A stretch of DNA of 64,000 bases from positions 8,341 to 72,340 of the forward strand of contig DASUHA010000154.1 in the NCBI GenBank assembly GCA_036273735.1, read 5' to 3'. This document shows, in pieces, positions 34,641 through 42,441 of the stretch; position 1 is the stretch's first letter; the number at the start of each line of letters is the position of its first letter. The stretch is from 13-2-20CM-66-19 sp036273735 (GTDB lineage: Bacteria > Pseudomonadota > Gammaproteobacteria > Steroidobacterales > Steroidobacteraceae). The translations under genes were made by a program, and so were the position numbers. The notes under the pieces were generated by a model. That model had not been told where the DNA came from. It did not search any database and was given only the letters and a program-made list of their open reading frames with translations.

Positions 34641-36023
34641 CTACCGGGTCGCTCCCCGGGGACCGGAGCTTTCCTGCAGGCCTATCGCCGCCCGGCGCGC
34701 CGCCACACAGCTGATGAAGGCGGCATAACTCCAGGCGAGGTGCTTGGCGGAGGTCTGCTCGCCGGTACGCTGATCGAATTGCTCGGACATGTCGCCGCTT
34801 TCAGGGGTGAACGCACGGACCGTCTCGAGGTACCGGTCGCCCCGCGAGAGCAGCGCTTCACGATCGCCACCACGGCTGGCGGCGCGAAAGCAGAGCTCGG
34901 AGGCCGCCAGTGTCGAGAAATAGTAGGCGCCGCCGGAATAATAGCGGTCGCCACGGTAACGCCCAAGCGCAGGGCCCCGCGCCGCCGGCCGTCCATGGTT
35001 GATGGGATAGTCCGCCTCGAACGCCTTATCGAGGGCCCCGAGTGTGGCCAACGTGCGCGGATCGCCTGCCGAGTGGGTGGGGCAGTCGTCCGCGGCATGC
35101 AGGGCCGCTAGAACCACCGCGATGTCGAGCTCCTTCGCCGATCGCTCGCCCGAATCGAGCACCCGCGAGCGGTAGTAACCCTGATCCGCCAGCCAATAGC
35201 CGTCGAGCGTCTCGCGAATCGCCTGACTCTCGGTTCGATAGGCCCGCGCCTGGCGCTCCTCACCGCCCGCGGCGAGCCAGTCGGCGCCGTCATCGAGGGC
35301 CTGAGCGCTCACACGCAGGGTGAAATAATGCCGTCCCCGCTCCTCCTCCCAGATGTCGTAGCACGGCTCGCGCCAATGATCGGCCGCGAAGCGCAGATCT
35401 TCGCGCAGCAACCCGGCGCAGATCGCCTGCAGGTCCGTATCGAGGGAGACGCTGTCCAGCCAACGCAGAACCGTCAGCGCGCGCAATGCAGGGCCGTCGT
35501 TCTGCGGCCGGCCCCAGTTGGAAATATCGAGCGTCCCGTCCGGGTTGACGCGCGTTTCCCCGGCGACCGCCGCCCCCTGGACGCCCTGCAGCTCCGCATC
35601 CGGGCGCAGAAACTGTACGAAGTCCGCGGCAATCCGCGGGCGCCACTCGCCGGAGGCGGATGCGAGCTGGCGGCCATCGAGCCGTGACAGCGATGCGCTG
35701 AAGCGCACGAAGTCGCCGAAGAGCGTGAGCGCCTCGGGGCGCCCTTCTCGCGAGTCGAACCGTGCCCCTACATGAAGGAGCCGCAGAGCGTCGATCACGA
35801 TCGCCGAGTCGCGATACCAATGGAAGAAATAGTCGGGGTCGGGATCGTAGGAAGCCGGAATGGGCGATGCGATCACGGCGCCGTGCACCGGCCGGATGAT
35901 CTGGTCGAAGCCCGGCCGCACCTTGACGATGCCGACCGGGGAGATGCTGCGCAACATCTCGCGTGCCGCATGCGCATGCTGCCGGTCGATCCAGGCACCG
36001 AGCATCTCCACGGCCGGCCTCAA
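34641..36023 (-). CDS. GH15 glucoamylase (glucan alpha-1,4-glucosidase)
   Basis: 460 residues forming a GH15 (alpha/alpha)6 barrel. The start of the barrel is DPDPDYFFHWYRDSAIVIDA; the general acid is in CYDIWEEERGRHYFTLRVSA and the general base in SEQFDQRTGEQTSAKHLAWS. No signal peptide is visible, so the enzyme appears to work in the cytoplasm, on oligosaccharides brought in or on internal glycogen. It overlaps the upstream GH144-like gene by four bases and the CocE-like gene follows after 11 bases. Confidence 0.92.
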   Translation of the reverse strand: MRPAVEMLGAWIDRQHAHAAREMLRSISPVGIVKVRPGFDQIIRPVHGAVIASPIPASYDPDPDYFFHWYRDSAIVIDALRLLHVGARFDSREGRPEALTLFGDFVRFSASLSRLDGRQLASASGEWRPRIAADFVQFLRPDAELQGVQGAAVAGETRVNPDGTLDISNWGRPQNDGPALRALTVLRWLDSVSLDTDLQAICAGLLREDLRFAADHWREPCYDIWEEERGRHYFTLRVSAQALDDGADWLAAGGEERQARAYRTESQAIRETLDGYWLADQGYYRSRVLDSGERSAKELDIAVVLAALHAADDCPTHSAGDPRTLATLGALDKAFEADYPINHGRPAARGPALGRYRGDRYYSGGAYYFSTLAASELCFRAASRGGDREALLSRGDRYLETVRAFTPESGDMSEQFDQRTGEQTSAKHLAWSYAAFISCVAARRAAIGLQESSGPRGATR

Positions 36024-37315
36024 CCCTGAAGATGCGGGCTCGAGAAGCCGAGCCGGCGCAGCCCGGTGCGGACCTCAGGCACGCTCATGAAGAGCTTCCA
36101 TACAAGCCCCGTGCGGAAGTTCTCGATCATGAGGATGATCGGACCCTGGTCGATTGCGAGGTGCGTGTCCGCATACCAGTCGCGTTGCGGGCAGAAGGCA
36201 TCGACGAATCCGTGGCGCCGCCAGATCCTCTCCCCGAAGGTGCCGAGGAAGTGCCGCAGCGCCTTCATCGCCTCGGAGGGCGCATAAGGGAAGCTCGCGA
36301 GCGCCGCCGTCGGGGCGATCGTGCCGTTGTCGTTATCGGGCGCATGCACGGCGTAGCCGTCCGGATCGTCGCTTGCCGTCAGCCCCCAACAGTGCTCGCC
36401 GTACGCGCGATGCCGGTTGGGATTGCTGACGCAATGCGCATAGTTGATCCGCACGTGACTGCGGTTCTGCTCCCAGTAGTTGGCGTAACGATCCGCGAGC
36501 CCGCGCGGGTCGAGGCCGCAGAACGAGTAGTGGCTGAAGAAGAGCGGGCCGCCGAACGCCGGACCGAGCGGCAGCTCGATCCCACTCCAGCTCCTGCCGT
36601 TCAGGAAATCGCGCCCCGTGGCGAAGCCGCGGTGATAGATGTGCGGATCGATGGCGAAGCGCGCCGAGCCGGCGGCGAGCACGTAGGTGATCAGACACTC
36701 GTTCCAGCCGCGCACCTCGTGCTCGAGCGCCCAGCCGTTGTTGGGACTCCAGTGCCAGTAGAGCACGCCGCGGCCGCCGCGCGCATACCAGTCCCACTCG
36801 ACATCCTCCCAGAGCCAGCTCGCCATGTTCCGCACCCTCGTCTCCACCGCCGTGTCGCGGTCGAAGTATTGCCGCGCCGTGAGCAGCCCCATGCAGAGGA
36901 ACGAGGTCTCCACCAGATCGCCGCCGTCATCCTTGCGCGAGAAGGGAATCGTGGCCCCCGTGCGGCCGTCGAGGAAATGCGGCAGAGCACCGTGATAGCA
37001 GGTGGCGCGCACGAGGACGGTCAGCATGGCATCCAACCGCTCGAGGGCCTGCTCGCGGGTGATCCAACCACGCTCGACCGCAACGATGAGCGTCATGAGC
37101 GCGAAGCCCGAGCCTCCCGTGGTGACGAGATCGCTGCTCTGCCCCTTGAGTGTCGGGCGCCGGTCGGGCACGAGGCCGCTCACGGGGTGCGCCCCCTCCC
37201 AGAAGAACCGAAAGGTCTGCCGCTGCACGCGCTCGAGCAGCTCCTCGTCGGCCAGGGTGGCGAGCTGCGCCGGGCTCATCTGCTCGGATCGGGCGGTATC
37301 GGACACGGACGTCAA
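36020..37315 (-). CDS. GH144-like glycoside hydrolase (glycoamylase family)
   Basis: 431 residues matching the bacterial glycoamylase family PF10091: LLERVQRQTFRFFWEGAHPV, GLVPDRRPTLKGQSSDLVTT, GGSGFALMTLIVAVERGWIT, HGALPHFLDGRTGATIPFSR, WDWYARGGRGVLYWHWSPNN and the C-terminal IDQGPIILMIENFRTGLVWK. Characterised relatives include GH144 endo-beta-1,2-glucanases. No signal peptide is seen (MTSVSDTARSEQMSPAQL), so it may be cytoplasmic. It overlaps the ABC gene by four bases upstream and the GH15 gene by four bases downstream, indicating tight co-expression. Confidence 0.85.
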   Translation of the reverse strand: MTSVSDTARSEQMSPAQLATLADEELLERVQRQTFRFFWEGAHPVSGLVPDRRPTLKGQSSDLVTTGGSGFALMTLIVAVERGWITREQALERLDAMLTVLVRATCYHGALPHFLDGRTGATIPFSRKDDGGDLVETSFLCMGLLTARQYFDRDTAVETRVRNMASWLWEDVEWDWYARGGRGVLYWHWSPNNGWALEHEVRGWNECLITYVLAAGSARFAIDPHIYHRGFATGRDFLNGRSWSGIELPLGPAFGGPLFFSHYSFCGLDPRGLADRYANYWEQNRSHVRINYAHCVSNPNRHRAYGEHCWGLTASDDPDGYAVHAPDNDNGTIAPTAALASFPYAPSEAMKALRHFLGTFGERIWRRHGFVDAFCPQRDWYADTHLAIDQGPIILMIENFRTGLVWKLFMSVPEVRTGLRRLGFSSPHLQG

Positions 37316-39141
37316 CTCCTTCCCTCACGGAAGTTGGAAGCCTTGCCACGCATCCCCGCGGGGTCGGCCGCGCGTCCCCCGGGACTCTTGATGAGGTGCA
37401 CCACGCGGGCGAAGAGCGGATCGCGCGCCTGCGCACCGCCGATGTGAATGACACCGGTGCGGGCGAGCTCATGGCCGAACATCTCGATGACCCGCTCGAG
37501 GGTATCGCCATCGAGCGATCCGAACACGTCATCGATGAGGAGCCACTGCGGAGCCTGCAGCAGCACGCGCGCGAAGGCGAGGCCGAGCTGCTCGTCGCCG
37601 CTGAGCTCTCGATCCCAGCGCCGCGAGGCATCGAGGAGCGGCACCAGCCGCTCGAGCCCGAGGCGGCGCAGCGCCTGCGCGCAGGCATCCGGATCGAAGC
37701 TGTCCGCCTTCAGCGGATAGGCCAGTACTTCGCGCAGCGAGCCCTGCGGCAGATAGGGAGTGCCGCGCGGGAAGTATAGAATCTGCTCGCCCGCGGGCAT
37801 GACGATCCGGCCCGTGCCGAGCGGCCAGAGCCCGGCGAGGGCGCGGAACAACAGCGTCTTGTTGGTTCCGGACTCTCCCACGATGAGCAGGCGCTCCCCG
37901 GTGCGCACCTCCACCATCCGCTCGCGCAGGAGATCGTGGCCGGTGGGCGAGGCTACCTCGAGCCCCTCGATGGCGATCCGCCCGGCTATCCCTTCCGTGT
38001 AGGTAATGTGGCTTTCGACCTCGTGCCGCATGTCGGTGGTCTCGACGGCCCGGCGGAAGTTGGCCACCCGCAGCAGAGTCGCCCGCCAGTCGGCAATCTG
38101 GCTGAAGTTGTCGACGAACCAGCGCAGTGAGGACTGCGCCTGGGTAAAGGCGGCGGCGGCCATCATCATGCCGCCGAAGGTGAGCCGGCCCGCGAAGTAA
38201 AGCGGCGCCGCCACGAGGATCGGCGCGACCAACATGACCCAGCCGAAGCCGGCCGTGATCCAGGTGAGATTGGTGAGGCCGGTGACGAGGCGGCGGGTGG
38301 CCATGAGGGCGGCATCGAGGCTCGTCTCGAGCCGTCGCCGCTCGCCCTCCTCACCGGCAGCGAGCGTGATGCCGTCCAGGTGCTCGTTGACGCGTACGAG
38401 CGCGAAACGCAGGTCGGCCTCGCGCGCGTAACGCTCGGCATTGCGCCCGATGAGGCTGCCGCCTACCCAGTACGAGAGGAGCGAGCCGAATCCCGCGTAG
38501 AGAATCGCGGCCCATACCATGTACCCGGGCACCCGTACATCGTGCCCGCCGATGGTGACCGCGAACCCGCGGGAAAGGACCCAGAGAATGCCGATGAAGG
38601 TGACGAGCAGCACCGAAGCCTGCAGGAGCCCCGTGCCCAGGTCCGCCGAGAGCTCGCACAGGTGGCGGGCATCCTCGTGCATGCGCTGATCGGGATTGAC
38701 CCCCATGGATCCGGAATTGGCGAGCCAGAAGGCCCGCCGCGGGCTCATCCAATCGCGGATTAGATCCCCTACCAGGCCCTCGCGCAGCCTCACCTTCAGC
38801 GTCTCGACCAGCCAGCGCTGGGCCACGTTGAGGACGAGGAGGCACCCGGCGATGATGAAGAACACCCCCAGCTGAAAGACGAAGTCGCGGAAGTCCCGCC
38901 GGGACAGGGCGTCGTAGAAGGGCTGGTTCCAGCTGTTGAGGCGGACCTGCCCGTAGGCCGTAGCCGCAATCACGCCGAAGATCGCGGTGATCAGCGCGAT
39001 CAGCGACTTGCCGACCGGGGAGGCCAGCAGCGCCCGGACGATCATGCGCAGCTGCGGCACCAGTCCCGAGTGGGCGGCCTCCGTCTCCGAAGGATGGCTG
39101 TCGCTGCTGTGATCGGCGCGATCTATCATCGTACTGGTCAT
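37312..39141 (-). CDS. SbmA/BacA-YddA-like ABC transporter with degenerate ATPase domain
   Basis: 609 residues: transmembrane domain of the ABC_membrane_2 type (SLIALITAIFGVIAATAYGQ, NSWNQPFYDALSRRDFRDFV, about six helices to residue 330) fused to an ATPase domain. All catalytic motifs deviate: Walker A GESGTNKT (Gly to Asn), signature LSGDEQLGLAFAR (conserved Gly to Asp), Walker B WLLIDDVFGSLD (catalytic Glu to Asp), and no H-loop His (VIHIGGAQARDP). The fold is otherwise complete. First in the minus-strand operon with GH144-like, GH15 and CocE-like genes. Relatives import peptides and vitamins using the proton gradient (SbmA) or ATP (YddA, BclA). The altered motifs suggest slow ATPase or proton-driven transport. 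Confidence 0.9.
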   Translation of the reverse strand: MTSTMIDRADHSSDSHPSETEAAHSGLVPQLRMIVRALLASPVGKSLIALITAIFGVIAATAYGQVRLNSWNQPFYDALSRRDFRDFVFQLGVFFIIAGCLLVLNVAQRWLVETLKVRLREGLVGDLIRDWMSPRRAFWLANSGSMGVNPDQRMHEDARHLCELSADLGTGLLQASVLLVTFIGILWVLSRGFAVTIGGHDVRVPGYMVWAAILYAGFGSLLSYWVGGSLIGRNAERYAREADLRFALVRVNEHLDGITLAAGEEGERRRLETSLDAALMATRRLVTGLTNLTWITAGFGWVMLVAPILVAAPLYFAGRLTFGGMMMAAAAFTQAQSSLRWFVDNFSQIADWRATLLRVANFRRAVETTDMRHEVESHITYTEGIAGRIAIEGLEVASPTGHDLLRERMVEVRTGERLLIVGESGTNKTLLFRALAGLWPLGTGRIVMPAGEQILYFPRGTPYLPQGSLREVLAYPLKADSFDPDACAQALRRLGLERLVPLLDASRRWDRELSGDEQLGLAFARVLLQAPQWLLIDDVFGSLDGDTLERVIEMFGHELARTGVIHIGGAQARDPLFARVVHLIKSPGGRAADPAGMRGKASNFREGRS

Positions 39142-39183
39142 CGTAACGGGCTACCCACACCCCCTGGCAAGCCGGAACACCTC

Positions 39184-41355
39184 ATGAGGGCACCGAAACC
39201 GCAAGACGCACGGCACATCGAGACCCTTCTCGGGCGGATGACTCTGACCGAGAAGCTGGGTCAGCTCACGATGATGGCCGCGAGTCACACCGTCACCGGA
39301 CCGGTGATCCCCGGCCACTCGACCGAGGACATCCGCGCCGGCAGGATCGGCAATCTGCTCAATCTTATCGGGGCTGCCGCCGCCCGCGAAATGCAGCGCA
39401 TCGCAGTCGAGGAATCCCGGCTCGGAATTCCGCTCCTCATCAGCCTCGATGTGATCCACGGCCACCGTACTCTCTTCCCCGCACCGCTGGCGGAAACCGC
39501 ACTGTTCGATCCCGAGACTTGGGCACAGACGGCACGGGAAGCGGCTCGGGAGGCCGCCGCGGACGGCATCGCCATGACGTTTGCGCCCATGCTCGATGTC
39601 TCCCGGGACCCCCGCTGGGGACGCACCATCGAGGGGCCGGGGGAGTCCCCGTGGGTGGGCGAGCGGCTGGCCGAGGCCAAGGTGCGCGGATTCCAGGGGA
39701 GCGATCTCACTGCTGCCGACTCCATCGCGGCCGTGGCCAAGCATTTCTGCGCCTACGGCGCGGTGACCGCCGGCCGCGATTATGCGTCGGTGGATGTCTC
39801 CGACCGGGCGCTTCTCGAGATCTACATGCCGCCGTTCGCGGCCGCGGTGCGCTCTGGCGTCCTCGCCGTGATGCCCGCCTTCACCGATCTCGCGGGCGTT
39901 CCCATGACCGCGCACGCCGCCATGCTGCACGGGCGGTTGCGCCGGCAGCTCGGCTTCGATGGTGTGCTCGTCAGCGACTACAACGCCATCGCCGAGCTCA
40001 TCCAACATGGTATCGCGGCCGACCTCATCGAGGCCGCGGCCCTCGCCCTTGCGGCTGGCGTCGACATCGACATGGTCTCGGGGGCTTATCTCAACGCACT
40101 GCCCGTGGCACTCGAGCGCGGGATGGTGCGCCTCGAGGAAGTCGACGAGGCGGTGCGGCGCGTGTTGGCGCTCAAGGCGCGGCTCGGCCTCTTCGAGGAC
40201 CCCTACCGCCGCGGTGCCACGGCCGAGAGCCCCGCGGTCATCGCGGGGCGGCGCCGGCTGGCGCGGGATGTTGGAACACGCGCCATCGTACTCCTGACCA
40301 ACCGGAACGAGGCGCTGCCCCTGTCCGGCAACATCCGCCGTCTGGCGCTGATAGGCCCTCTGGCGGATGCGCCCGCCGAGATGCGCGGACCCTGGTGGTC
40401 CGCCGCGACACCCGATGAGCAGGTGAGTGTGCTCGCGGGAATTCGCGAGGCGTTGCCGCAGACGCAAATCCTTCATGAGAGCGGTGTCGATATCGCCGGC
40501 CCCGATGAGGGCGGCATCGCCGCCGCCGTCACCGCCTGCGAGCATGCCGAGACCGTGGTGCTTTGTCTCGGTGAGGCGGCCACGATGAGCGGCGAGGCGG
40601 CATCGCGCGCCCACCCCGGCCTGCCCGGTCGGCAGCAGGCCCTGGCAGAGGCGGTGTTGCAGTGCGCTCGGGAGCGCGCCATCCCCGTGATCGCCGTGCT
40701 CTTCTCCGGACGCCCGCTCATCGTTCCGTGGCTCGCAACGGAAGCGACGGCGCTCATCGCAGCCTGGTTCCCCGGCTGCGAGGCCGGCCACGCGCTCGCC
40801 GACATCCTCACCGGGCGGGCCTCCCCCAGCGGAAGAACGCCGATCAGCTGGCCGCGCGCCGTGGGTCAGATCCCGATTCACTATGGGCGGCGTCGCGGCG
40901 GCCGGCCGGGCGAGCCGGGAAACCCCTTCTCGTGCAAATACCTCGATGAGTCGAACGAGCCGCTTTTCCCCTTCGGGCATGGACTCACCTATGGGCGCTT
41001 CGTGCTGACGAATCTGCGCATCACACCGGAATCGGCCGACGAGTCCAACACGGTCGAGGTCGCAGTGGATGTCGAGAACCAGGGTGCCCGCAAGGCAGAG
41101 GAAACCGTGTTCCTGTTCGTGCGGCGCCTCAAGGCGCGAGTCGCCCCGCCCAGTCTCGAGTTGCAGGGTGTCGGCAAGATCACTCTCGATCCCGGCACGC
41201 GCGAGACGCTGACGCTGCCCCTCGCCATTGCGCAGTTGCGATCCCCGGGCCTCGATCTCGAGCCGGCGCTGGAGCCGGGTGCGCTCGAGATTCTCGTCGG
41301 ACCGAGCGCGGACCCTTCATCGCTGCTCGTGGGCCGGCTGCAGGTCACGACCTAA
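39184..41355 (+). CDS. GH3 beta-glucosidase, BglX-like
   Basis: 723 residues: TIM barrel with MTLTEKLGQLTMMAASHTVT, the KHF motif in VAKHFCAYGAVTAGRDYASV, and the nucleophile Asp in GFDGVLVSDYNAIAELIQHG; an alpha/beta sandwich (IVLLTNRNEALPLSGNIRRL, with SGEAASRAHPGLPGRQQALA near the acid region); and a C-terminal Fn3-like domain (VEVAVDVENQGARKAEETVF). The order and SDYNAI motif match BglX-type broad beta-glucosidases. No signal peptide is visible at the chosen start (MRAPKPQDARHIETLLGR), suggesting a cytoplasmic enzyme. Divergently transcribed from the ABC/GH operon, 42 bases away, so a shared control region is likely. Acts last on oligosaccharides released by the endo-glucanase. Confidence 0.9.
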   Translation: MRAPKPQDARHIETLLGRMTLTEKLGQLTMMAASHTVTGPVIPGHSTEDIRAGRIGNLLNLIGAAAAREMQRIAVEESRLGIPLLISLDVIHGHRTLFPAPLAETALFDPETWAQTAREAAREAAADGIAMTFAPMLDVSRDPRWGRTIEGPGESPWVGERLAEAKVRGFQGSDLTAADSIAAVAKHFCAYGAVTAGRDYASVDVSDRALLEIYMPPFAAAVRSGVLAVMPAFTDLAGVPMTAHAAMLHGRLRRQLGFDGVLVSDYNAIAELIQHGIAADLIEAAALALAAGVDIDMVSGAYLNALPVALERGMVRLEEVDEAVRRVLALKARLGLFEDPYRRGATAESPAVIAGRRRLARDVGTRAIVLLTNRNEALPLSGNIRRLALIGPLADAPAEMRGPWWSAATPDEQVSVLAGIREALPQTQILHESGVDIAGPDEGGIAAAVTACEHAETVVLCLGEAATMSGEAASRAHPGLPGRQQALAEAVLQCARERAIPVIAVLFSGRPLIVPWLATEATALIAAWFPGCEAGHALADILTGRASPSGRTPISWPRAVGQIPIHYGRRRGGRPGEPGNPFSCKYLDESNEPLFPFGHGLTYGRFVLTNLRITPESADESNTVEVAVDVENQGARKAEETVFLFVRRLKARVAPPSLELQGVGKITLDPGTRETLTLPLAIAQLRSPGLDLEPALEPGALEILVGPSADPSSLLVGRLQVTT

Positions 41356-41390
41356 CGGCAACACTCGTGCCGCGGGTTGCGGCGCACGGC

Positions 41391-42416
41391 TCACGCCCGA
41401 TGCCGCAGAAGTTGCGCGACGTGCTCGGCCACGAGCTCCGGCGCGCCGTCGCTCGCTGTCAGCGCGCAGCTCGCTCCACGGCGGGGCGCATAGAGCCTGG
41501 GCTCGGTGACCTTGAAGAGCCCCACTGTCGTCGCATCGGTAGCGGCGCTCAAGTGCATGAGGCCCGAGTCGGCACATACGAAGCAATCCGCCGCCGCCAC
41601 CACCGCGGCAACTTGTCGCACACTGCGCGAGTAATACGCACGCAGCTCCGGCAGCGCCGCCACGCCGCTCGGCGGCCGGATCTCGATGACTCGGACCGCG
41701 GGCAGCCGCTGCCCGAGACTCGCGATCATGCGGCGCCACCACCCGACGCTGAAGCGCTTCGCGCCGGTTGCGTGAGCGGCCACCGCAACGACAGGGCCGG
41801 AATGCGCGGGGCCGCGGAGGCGTTGGATCTCCTGCCCTCCGGCGCTGCGCTCGAGCTCGGTCAGCCGAATGCTGAGTGCGGGTGTCGGCGCACGAGCAAG
41901 GTTCTCATCGAGCTGCAAGACCCCGCGCCTGAAGAGATAGACCGGATAATCGCCCATGTGCGCCGGCGCACCCTCGAACGGCACACTGACATCGATGCCC
42001 CGATCCTTGTGAGCGCTCGAGAAGCCGAGCTTCAGGCGCGCCGACAACCGTCGCGCGAGGAAGCGCGAAGTCCAGGACCTGGGATCGGGGTCGATCAGAA
42101 CGTCGTAGCGCACGCCTCGCACGCGCAGGAGCGTGAGCAGATGCCTGAGTGGATGGCGAACGCCGCGAAATGGGAGCTGGTGGACGCGGCGCACCGAAGG
42201 GAACTCCATGAATACCTCGTGTGCGGCCGGACAGGCCGTCAGGATCTCCACCTGCGCCAGCGGCAGAGCGGCCTCGATCGCCTCCAGGAGCGGCGTCATC
42301 AGCACGGTATTGCCGAGGCGGGTGTTCGGGCGACAGATGAGGATTGTGGCGCTCGCGTCCCGCAGAGTCGGTGAGCCTGCGGCGCTCGCGCCGGGAAGGT
42401 GCTCGGCCGGCAGCAT
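41391..42416 (-). CDS. GT9 family heptosyltransferase-like glycosyltransferase
   Basis: 341 residues with GT-B fold of GT9: N-terminal ATILICRPNTRLGNTVLMTP, which is the typical LGDxxxxTP acceptor-domain motif, and the nucleotide-sugar domain with VAVAAHATGAKRFSVGWWRR and the C-terminal AADCFVCADSGLMHLSAATD. This places it among ADP-heptose:LPS heptosyltransferases, although the exact core position is uncertain. Convergent with the GH3 gene (36 bases apart) and divergent from the antiporter (25 bases), so its promoter overlaps that of the antiporter. Confidence 0.88.
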   Translation of the reverse strand: MLPAEHLPGASAAGSPTLRDASATILICRPNTRLGNTVLMTPLLEAIEAALPLAQVEILTACPAAHEVFMEFPSVRRVHQLPFRGVRHPLRHLLTLLRVRGVRYDVLIDPDPRSWTSRFLARRLSARLKLGFSSAHKDRGIDVSVPFEGAPAHMGDYPVYLFRRGVLQLDENLARAPTPALSIRLTELERSAGGQEIQRLRGPAHSGPVVAVAAHATGAKRFSVGWWRRMIASLGQRLPAVRVIEIRPPSGVAALPELRAYYSRSVRQVAAVVAAADCFVCADSGLMHLSAATDATTVGLFKVTEPRLYAPRRGASCALTASDGAPELVAEHVAQLLRHRA

Positions 42417-42441
42417 CGCGGAATTATGGCATGCTCGCGGG

